A DNA stretch of 64,000 nt, from positions 1 through 64,000 of the forward strand of contig DASVWC010000071.1 in the NCBI GenBank assembly GCA_036389835.1. Reading direction: 5' to 3'. The translations under genes and the position numbers were made by a program. The notes under the pieces were generated by a model. It was given only the letters and a program-made list of their open reading frames with translations, made no database searches and had not been told where the DNA came from. Each line of letters opens with the position of its first letter. Positions within the stretch are counted from its first letter, which is position 1. This document shows, in pieces, positions 58,186-64,000 of this stretch. This DNA is from AC-37 sp036389835. GTDB lineage: Bacteria > Actinomycetota > Thermoleophilia > Solirubrobacterales > Thermoleophilaceae.

Positions 58186-59382
58186 TTGCCAGATCAGAGC
58201 ACCGCCCATAGCGAGGGGCCGTCAGCGAGCGCGCAGGCCGCGGAGCTCGAGTTCCGCAACGTCACGAAGCGCTATCCGGGTCAGGCCGAGGCCGCCGTGA
58301 ACGACCTCTCGCTGCGCGTCCCCGCCGGCGAGATCTGCGTCCTGGTCGGCCCCTCGGGCTGCGGCAAGACGACCGCGATGCGGATGGTCAACCGGATGAT
58401 CGACATCACCGAGGGCGACATCCTGCTCGACGGCCGCAGCATCCGCGAGCGCGAGCCCGCCCAGCTCCGGCGCGAGATCGGCTACGCGATCCAGCAGATC
58501 GGCCTCTTCCCGCACCAGACCGTCCGGGAGAACATCGCCACGGTCCCGCGCCTGCTCGGGTGGGACAAGGCTCGGATCGGAGCCAGGGTGGACGAGCTGC
58601 TCGAGCTGGTCTCGCTCGACCCGCACGAGACCCGCGACCGCTATCCCGCTCAGCTCTCGGGCGGGCAGCGCCAGCGCGTCGGCGTTGCGCGCGCGCTCGC
58701 GGCGGATCCACCGCTGATGCTGATGGACGAGCCGTTCGGCGCGATCGACCCGATCAACCGCGAGCGGCTCCAGAACGAGTTCCTCCGGCTCCAGAGGGAG
58801 ATCCGCAAGACGATCGTCTTCGTCACCCACGACATCGACGAGGCGATCAAGATGGGCGACAAGATCGCCGTCCTTAAGCAGGGCGGTCACCTCGCCCAGT
58901 ACGCGAGCCCCGCCGAGCTGCTCACCGCGCCGGCCGACCGCTTCGTGGAGGACTTCGTGGGCGCCGACCGGGCACTCAAGCGGCTCGCGCTCCAGCGCGT
59001 GCGCGACATCGACCTCTGGAGCGCCCCGCTGATCCAGGCGGGCGAGCGCACGGAGGAGGCGCGGGCGAAGCTCCGCGAGGCGGACGTGAAGATCGGGCTG
59101 CTGGTGGACGGCAGCCGCAAGCCGCTCGGCTGGCTCAGCGAGCGCGCCTACTCCGGCGAGCGCGTGCAGCCGGAGCTGCGGTCGGCGGCGGAGCCGCTGG
59201 TCGAGCTCGACGACGTGCTCCGCGACGCGCTCTCCGACCTGCTCACCCGCGAGGTGCGCTACGCGCCGGTCGTCGACGGGGACGGCTGCGTGGCCGGCGT
59301 CCTCTCGATCGAGGTGATCGGGCACACGCTCAACGCCGAGCCCGCGGACGTGCCCACGGGGGCCGACTCGGCGATGGCATGA
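58186..59382 (+). CDS. opuCA: OpuC/ProV-like osmolyte ABC importer ATPase
   Basis: The start chosen is TTG 58186, nine bases after GGGGAGGGG; an in-frame ATG at 58153 lies inside a TAGGAT -10 box and is unlikely. The 398-residue product has Walker A GPSGCGKTT, the signature LSGGQRQRVGVARALA, Walker B LMLMDEPFGAIDP, then a CBS-like C-terminal part (about 260-390, ending YAPVVDGDGCVAGVLSIEVIG). It powers uptake of glycine betaine, choline or carnitine. First of four overlapping genes. Confidence 0.88.
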   Translation: MPDQSTAHSEGPSASAQAAELEFRNVTKRYPGQAEAAVNDLSLRVPAGEICVLVGPSGCGKTTAMRMVNRMIDITEGDILLDGRSIREREPAQLRREIGYAIQQIGLFPHQTVRENIATVPRLLGWDKARIGARVDELLELVSLDPHETRDRYPAQLSGGQRQRVGVARALAADPPLMLMDEPFGAIDPINRERLQNEFLRLQREIRKTIVFVTHDIDEAIKMGDKIAVLKQGGHLAQYASPAELLTAPADRFVEDFVGADRALKRLALQRVRDIDLWSAPLIQAGERTEEARAKLREADVKIGLLVDGSRKPLGWLSERAYSGERVQPELRSAAEPLVELDDVLRDALSDLLTREVRYAPVVDGDGCVAGVLSIEVIGHTLNAEPADVPTGADSAMA

Positions 59383-60083
59383 CCGGGCTGCTCGCGCAGG
59401 TCCAGATCCGCGAGCGCTCCGGGGAGGGGTGCGTGCAGGAGGACGGCTTCTGCCCGGACTGGATCGTCGACAACTTCACCGACCGCTACGTCGACCCGTT
59501 CTTCGAGCACGTCCTCCTGACGATCGTCTCGGTCGGCATCGGGTTCGCCATCGCGTTCGCGCTGGCCCTGGTCGCGCACCGCCAGCGCTGGCTGACCGGC
59601 CCGATCACCGCGGTCACCGGCGCGCTCTACACCGTGCCGAGCGTGGCGGCGTTCCTGCTGCTGCTTCCGCTCACGGGCCGCGGCAACACGACCGCCGTCA
59701 TCGCGCTGGTCTCGTACACGCTGCTGATCATCTTCCGCAACGTCACGACGGGCCTGCGCAACGTGCCCGAGGGCGCGACCGACGCGGCGCGCGGGATGGG
59801 CCTGACGCCCAACCAGATCCTCTGGCGGGTGGAGCTGCCGCTGGCGGTCCCCGAGATCCTCGCGGGGCTGAGGATCGCGACCACCACCACCGTCGGCCTC
59901 GCCACGCTCGCGTTCTTCGCCGGCGGCGGCGGCCTCGGAGCCGCGATCTACGCCGACCTCCAGTTCAAGTCGAACGTGGTCACGGCCGGCGGGCTGGCGG
60001 TGCTGCTCGCGGCGGCGCTCGACCTGCTCATCCTGCTCGCGCAGCGGCTGCTCACACCCTGGCGGCGGGCGGTGGCGGCGTGA
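59379..60083 (+). CDS. opuCB: OpuC-like ABC importer permease
   Basis: A 234-residue protein with about six membrane segments. VTTGLRNVPEGATDAARGMGLTPNQILWRVELPLAVPEILAGLRIA is the EAA loop that docks on the ATPase. It overlaps opuCA by four bases and the second permease by four. Confidence 0.88.
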   Translation: MTGLLAQVQIRERSGEGCVQEDGFCPDWIVDNFTDRYVDPFFEHVLLTIVSVGIGFAIAFALALVAHRQRWLTGPITAVTGALYTVPSVAAFLLLLPLTGRGNTTAVIALVSYTLLIIFRNVTTGLRNVPEGATDAARGMGLTPNQILWRVELPLAVPEILAGLRIATTTTVGLATLAFFAGGGGLGAAIYADLQFKSNVVTAGGLAVLLAAALDLLILLAQRLLTPWRRAVAA

Positions 60084-60847
60084 GCCCGCTGATCGCCGGC
60101 GTCCTCAGCGACTTCAAGGACGCGATCGAGTTCATCTTCCACGAGCGCGAGTCGGTCACCGGCGGCATCCAGGTGGGCGGGCACGAGATGCTGAAGTTCA
60201 CGGGCACCCACGCCTGGGTCAGCTTCCTCGCGGTCGCCGTCGCGTGCCTGGTCTCGGTGCCGATCGGACTCTGGCTCGGGCACATCGGCCGCGGCGAGTT
60301 CGTGGCGATCAGCGTGTCGAACGTCGGGCGCGCCGTCCCGACCCTCGCCCTGCTGGCGTTCTTCATCGCGTACGTGGGCGTCGGCGTCTCGAACGTGGTG
60401 CTGGTGCTGGTGCTCCTGGCCATCCCGCCGATCCTCACGAACACCTACGTCGGCGCCCGTCAGGTTGACCCCGAGACGGTCGACGCCGCACGCGGGGTCG
60501 GCCTGACCGAGCTCCAGGTGGCCACCCGCGTCAGGCTCCCGCTCGCGCTGAACACGATCTTCGGCGGCATCCGCACCTCGTCGGTGAACGTGTTCGCCAC
60601 CGCCACGATCGCGCCGTTCGCGAGCGTCGAGACGCTCGGCACCCCGATCATCAACGGGAACGTCTACGGCGACGCGGGCCGGCTCGGCGCGGCGATCCTC
60701 GTCGCCGTGCTCACCCTGGCGATCGACCTCGCCCTCGCGGGCGTGCAGCGCGGGGTGACCCCGAAGGGCCTCAAGCAAACCACTGACACCGGCCGCGGCC
60801 GGCGTCTTCCTATCCCCCAAATCAGGAGAAGGGAGCAGGTCACATGA
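60080..60847 (+). CDS. opuCD: OpuC-like ABC importer permease, second subunit
   Basis: A 255-residue protein from GTG 60080 with about six membrane segments. NTYVGARQVDPETVDAARGVGLTELQVATRVRLPLALNTIFGGIRTS is the EAA loop. An N-terminal region of about 45 residues precedes the first helix. It overlaps both neighbours by four bases. Confidence 0.88.
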   Translation: MSPLIAGVLSDFKDAIEFIFHERESVTGGIQVGGHEMLKFTGTHAWVSFLAVAVACLVSVPIGLWLGHIGRGEFVAISVSNVGRAVPTLALLAFFIAYVGVGVSNVVLVLVLLAIPPILTNTYVGARQVDPETVDAARGVGLTELQVATRVRLPLALNTIFGGIRTSSVNVFATATIAPFASVETLGTPIINGNVYGDAGRLGAAILVAVLTLAIDLALAGVQRGVTPKGLKQTTDTGRGRRLPIPQIRRREQVT

Positions 60848-61818
60848 AGCGGACACTCTGGATGTGGGCGCTGGCGCTGGTCGCGGCGCTCGCGATGGTC
60901 GCCGCCGGCTGCGGCGACGACGACGACGAGGGCGGCGGCGGCGAGGGCGGCGGCGGTGGGACGCCGGCGGCCCAGGTGATCGAGAAGAACCCCGCGAACT
61001 CCGGCAAGTCGATCACGATCGGCTCGAAGAACTTCCCGGAGCAGTTCATCCTCGGCGAGATCTACACCCAGTCGCTCGAGGCGGCCGGGTACTCGGTCAA
61101 GAAGGAGCTCAACCTCGGCGACGAGGGCGTGGCGTTCAAGTCGCTGAAGGCCGGCGAGATCGATGCCTACCCCGAGTACATCGGGACGTCGCTGTCCTCG
61201 CACCTGAAGGTCAAGGTGACCGCCATCCCGAAGGACCCGCAGGAGGCGTTCGACCAGCTCGTCGAGGGCCAGAAGAAGAACCAGGTCACCCCGCTGCCGC
61301 GCACGCCGTTCGAGAACACCTACCGCGTCGGCATGCTCAAGGAGACCTACGACCGGCTCGGCGTGAAGACGCTCTCCGAGCTCAAGGGCAAGGAGGGCGA
61401 CCTGACGATCAACGGGTACCCGGAGTGCAAGCAGCGGCCGGACTGCCTGCTCGGGCTCCAGAACACCTACGACCTGAAGTTCAAGGACTTCATCGCGTCG
61501 CAGGACCCGTATCCGATCCTCGACAGCAAGAAGGCGGACGTCGCGATGGTGTTCACGACCGACGCGCCGCTGTCCACCGACAAGTACGCGGTGCTGGAGG
61601 ACGACAAGCACCTGTTCCCGCCGTACCAGGTCACGCTGCTGGTGCGTGACGACAAGCTCCAGGAGCTCGGCCCGGATGCCCAGAAGACGGTCGAGAACGT
61701 CCAGAAGGGGCTGACCGAGGAGGTCATGCAGGAGCTCAACTCCCGCGTGGTCCTCGACAAGCAGAAGCCGGAGAAGGTGGCGGCCGACTACCTCCGCGAG
61801 GCGGGGTACGTCAAGTAA
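60844..61818 (+). CDS. opuCC: OpuC-like substrate-binding lipoprotein
   Basis: A 324-residue lipoprotein: signal peptide with lipobox MVAAGC (Cys about 23), an acidic Gly-rich linker, then the OpuAC-type domain (TIGSKNFPEQFILGEIYTQSLE, GEIDAYPEYIGTSLS). The family binds quaternary amines with aromatic residues; several Tyr (EYIGTS, TYRVGM, PYPILD) are suitably placed. A ribosome-binding site (AGAAGGGAGCAGG) precedes ATG 60844. Confidence 0.88.
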   Translation: MKRTLWMWALALVAALAMVAAGCGDDDDEGGGGEGGGGGTPAAQVIEKNPANSGKSITIGSKNFPEQFILGEIYTQSLEAAGYSVKKELNLGDEGVAFKSLKAGEIDAYPEYIGTSLSSHLKVKVTAIPKDPQEAFDQLVEGQKKNQVTPLPRTPFENTYRVGMLKETYDRLGVKTLSELKGKEGDLTINGYPECKQRPDCLLGLQNTYDLKFKDFIASQDPYPILDSKKADVAMVFTTDAPLSTDKYAVLEDDKHLFPPYQVTLLVRDDKLQELGPDAQKTVENVQKGLTEEVMQELNSRVVLDKQKPEKVAADYLREAGYVK

Positions 61819-61828
61819 CGCGTGAGTC

Positions 61829-61865
61829 GAGCGGGCGGCCGCGTCCAGGCGCGGCCGTCCCGCTC
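61829..61865 (+). terminator. Long GC hairpin after the OpuC operon
   Basis: GAGCGGG-CGGCCGCG and CGCGGCCG-T-CCCGCTC form a 15-bp stem with one bulged base and a 6-nt loop, ten bases after the stop. The likely operon terminator. Confidence 0.6.
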
Positions 61866-61898
61866 CACTTCTGCTGAGCATCTGCCGATATCTGGCGG

Positions 61899-63422
61899 GT
61901 GCGTCGCACCGCCCTGTTCGCCTGCGCCATCGGCCTGACCCTCGGCCCCGCCTCCGCGGCTGCCGCCGACCCGAGCACCATGGTCACCGACCCGAGCACG
62001 ATCGCCACCGTCGGCGGCGAGCGGGTCGAGATCTCGATGCACGGGGACCGGATCCCGCGCGGCAGCGACTTCGAGCTGCGCGGCAGGGTGCGCGCGATGC
62101 CGCGGCTGGCCGCGGCGTCGCTGGCGCCGTCGTGGTGCGGCACCGAGCGGCGCACCGACGACACCGCTAACGCGTCGCAGTCCGGCGCGCGCGTGAAGGT
62201 CGTCTACGCCTACGCGCAGGACCGGCCAAACCGCTTCAACGACTACAAGCACCTGATCCAGAACGACATCCGGACGATGTCCGACTGGGTCGCGGGCTCG
62301 GCCCGCGGGGTCCGGACGATCCGCTTCGACACCGGCACGAGCTGCGGGCCCGAGTACGTTGACATCGCGTCGGTCCAGCTACCGCGCATCCGCTCGGTGT
62401 ACGTCGGCTCGGCGTCGCGAAGCTCGCTCGTGCTGACCGACGTGAAGGGTGCGCTCAGCGAGATGACCGGCACCCGCAACTTCCTGATCTACGCCGACGG
62501 CCTCTACGCGGACGACTACGTCCTCGGCACCGGTCAGCTGCCCGAGGACGACTCCCCCGGCGACCTCAACGCGTCCAACCACGGCGGCGCGGCCGCGATG
62601 GTGTGGGGCGACGGCGAGAGCGACTTCATCCCCGAGCGCCTGACGACGGCGCTGCACGAGGTGAGCCACACCCTCGGGGCGGTCCAGGACACCGCCCCGC
62701 ACTCGACCATCGCCGGGCACTGCTACGACGTGCAGGACGTCATGTGCTACGCCGACGGCGGCCCGCACGGCACGCCCGACTACCTCGTCGACGCGTGCAC
62801 CGGCACCGTGCCGATCCTCCCCTACGAGTGCGGCTTCGACGACTACTTCAACGCGTCGCCGAACCCCGGCACCTACCTCGACACCCACTGGAACCTCTAC
62901 GACTCGCGCTTCATGTGCGACGTCGGCTCGTGCGTCGCGGAGGCGGGCACCGCGCCGCCGCCCGCGCCGACGCCCACGCCGTTCCCCACGAACCCGACGC
63001 CCGACGCGAGCCCGACGACGCCCGACCCCGTGCCCGACCCGGGCGACCCCGCGGGCGAGCAGGCCTCGGCCTGGCTCGACCAGTTCGTGCTCGGCGGGGC
63101 CGCCGCGCTCAAGAAGGTCGGCCTGCGCGGCCTCGCCCAGGGCAAGGCGCTCGTCATCGCGGGGCAGCCGCCGGCCGGCCACTCGGTGCAGGTCGACCTG
63201 ATGATCGGAGCCGGCGCCGTGGCGGGCGGGACGCTCGACGCCGGCGGCAAGACGCGGCTCAAGCTCCCGCGCGTGCACCGCCGCGCACTGGTCAGCCGGA
63301 CCAAGGTGCGCTTCACGCTCCAGGGCGTGATCCGGGCGTCGGCCGGCTACGGCGCGCCGACCGTGAAGCGAGTGGCGGTCACGCTCAAGGCGCCCGCCAA
63401 GAAGAAGCGCCGCCGCCGCTAG
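61899..63422 (+). CDS. Secreted zinc metalloprotease
   Basis: A 507-residue protein from GTG 61899 with a signal peptide (ALFACAIGLTLGPASAAAA). ALHEVSHTLGAVQ holds HExxH plus a downstream ligand region, and CYDVQDVMCYADGG supplies the Met-turn-like Met of metzincin-type enzymes. Eight or more Cys suggest disulfides. A Pro/Thr/Asp-rich linker (about 350-388) leads to a C-terminal beta domain of about 115 residues ending KKKRRRR. Extracellular proteolysis is inferred. Confidence 0.75.
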   Translation: MRRTALFACAIGLTLGPASAAAADPSTMVTDPSTIATVGGERVEISMHGDRIPRGSDFELRGRVRAMPRLAAASLAPSWCGTERRTDDTANASQSGARVKVVYAYAQDRPNRFNDYKHLIQNDIRTMSDWVAGSARGVRTIRFDTGTSCGPEYVDIASVQLPRIRSVYVGSASRSSLVLTDVKGALSEMTGTRNFLIYADGLYADDYVLGTGQLPEDDSPGDLNASNHGGAAAMVWGDGESDFIPERLTTALHEVSHTLGAVQDTAPHSTIAGHCYDVQDVMCYADGGPHGTPDYLVDACTGTVPILPYECGFDDYFNASPNPGTYLDTHWNLYDSRFMCDVGSCVAEAGTAPPPAPTPTPFPTNPTPDASPTTPDPVPDPGDPAGEQASAWLDQFVLGGAAALKKVGLRGLAQGKALVIAGQPPAGHSVQVDLMIGAGAVAGGTLDAGGKTRLKLPRVHRRALVSRTKVRFTLQGVIRASAGYGAPTVKRVAVTLKAPAKKKRRRR

Positions 63423-63501
63423 AGCGGGCCGGCGCCAACTGGGACATCCGGCGGCCCGGCGGCCGCGTAGAGGGAGCCGAACCCAATCCGGAGGCCCCCT
63501 C

Positions 63502-64000
63502 ATGTCCGACGAGAACGGCGCAGTAAAGGAGCTCACCGAGGACGCCGCTTCGCGCAAGCGGTTCCTCAGGATGGTCGGCGGCGGCGGTGCCGCGGCCGCG
63601 TTCGCCATCTTCGCGGCCGCGTGCGGCGACGACGAGGAGGAGGAGAGCTCGTCGAGCGGCTCCAGCACCACCCAGGGCGGCATGGGCGGCTCCGGGGGCG
63701 GCGACCTCGAGATCGTGCAGTACGCGCTGACCCTCGAGCACCTCGAGGCCGACTTCTACACCGCCGTGATCGAGGCGGGCGTGATCGAGGACCGGGCGCT
63801 CGGCAAGGTCGCGACGATGATCCGCGACAACGAGCAGGAGCACGTCGACGCGCTCACGGCCACTGTCAAGCAGCTCGGCGGCGAGCCGCAGAGGCCGAAG
63901 ACCGACTTCACCGCGGTGATCGAGGGGGGCGAGAAGAAGGTCCTCGTCACCGCGGCCGAGGTCGAGAACCTGGGCGCGGCGGCCTACCTCGGGCAGGCGG
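63502..64000 (+). CDS. Ferritin-like-domain lipoprotein, 3' truncated by the window end
   Basis: The frame starts at ATG 63502, seven bases after GGAGG, and runs off the window after 166 residues. SRKRFLRMVGGGGAAAAFAIFAAACGDD combines an RKRFLR Tat-like motif with a lipobox (AAAC), then a Ser/Gly linker and a helical ferritin-like domain: YALTLEHLEADFYTAVIEAG with ExxH-type spacing and IRDNEQEHVDAL. It resembles DUF4439/dessication-associated (PCC13-62-like) proteins. Confidence 0.75.
   Translation, partial: MSDENGAVKELTEDAASRKRFLRMVGGGGAAAAFAIFAAACGDDEEEESSSSGSSTTQGGMGGSGGGDLEIVQYALTLEHLEADFYTAVIEAGVIEDRALGKVATMIRDNEQEHVDALTATVKQLGGEPQRPKTDFTAVIEGGEKKVLVTAAEVENLGAAAYLGQA

Noticed and set aside
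1..64000. tRNA, rRNA, insertion sequences, prophage or integrase genes
   Set aside because: None was recognised on either strand; long frames opposite real genes are the usual result of very high GC content.

Overview
The window is about 73% G+C, densely coded, and free of rRNA, tRNA, CRISPR and recognisable transposase genes. A terminal Mce-family gene, a class E sortase beside an LAQTG substrate, a SigF/B-type sigma factor and many short or leaderless GTG/ATG starts point to a high-GC actinobacterium. The cluster of secreted glycosidase-like proteins with FWNEP/LWNEP motifs suggests the Thermoleophilia/Solirubrobacterales; that placement is inference from gene content.

Layout. 1-9.4 kb: end of an mce operon, MFS transporter, alkylsulfatase-like metallo-hydrolase coupled to an M20 peptidase, a secreted peptidase-like protein, a GH15 enzyme coupled to an EamA exporter, and an NfuA-like Fe-S protein. 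9.4-17.6 kb: methyltransferase, RNase D, M16 peptidase, two secreted glycosidase-like proteins (one coupled to a class A beta-lactamase-fold protein), then the LAQTG protein and its sortase. 17.6-30.3 kb: small membrane proteins, a dead DUF2243 gene, RDD protein, FkbM methyltransferase, VOC/PfkB pair, ferritin-like protein with an Arg/Ser tail, DUF427, Vps62-like protein, DUF3891 plus sigma factor, AI-2E transporter and a reductase/dehydrogenase operon. 30.3-43.5 kb: FAD-Rieske oxidoreductase, DMT protein, a scrambled GH35 pseudogene, patatin, an acyltransferase coupled to an SRPBCC-acyl-CoA-synthetase fusion, and a drug-type ABC exporter with a possible leader peptide opposite a MarR gene. 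43.5-64 kb: monooxygenase, methyltransferase, the pntA1-pntA2-pntB transhydrogenase operon, DUF1152-mtnA, a third glycosidase-like protein, alcohol and quinone oxidoreductases, TetR, a complete OpuC-like osmolyte importer, a secreted metalloprotease and a truncated ferritin-like lipoprotein.

Three observations cut across the genes. First, three intergenic copies of a 49-bp palindromic core lie inside larger outer inverted repeats, each next to GC-rich tandem repeats; this is a dispersed family I cannot assign to a known element. Second, many genes have a TANNNT hexamer 6-8 nt before the start codon, the geometry of leaderless transcription; this decides several starts and reveals one divergent pair with overlapping -10 boxes. 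Third, there are two decayed loci, DUF2243 and GH35, the latter with its central part inverted and reordered.
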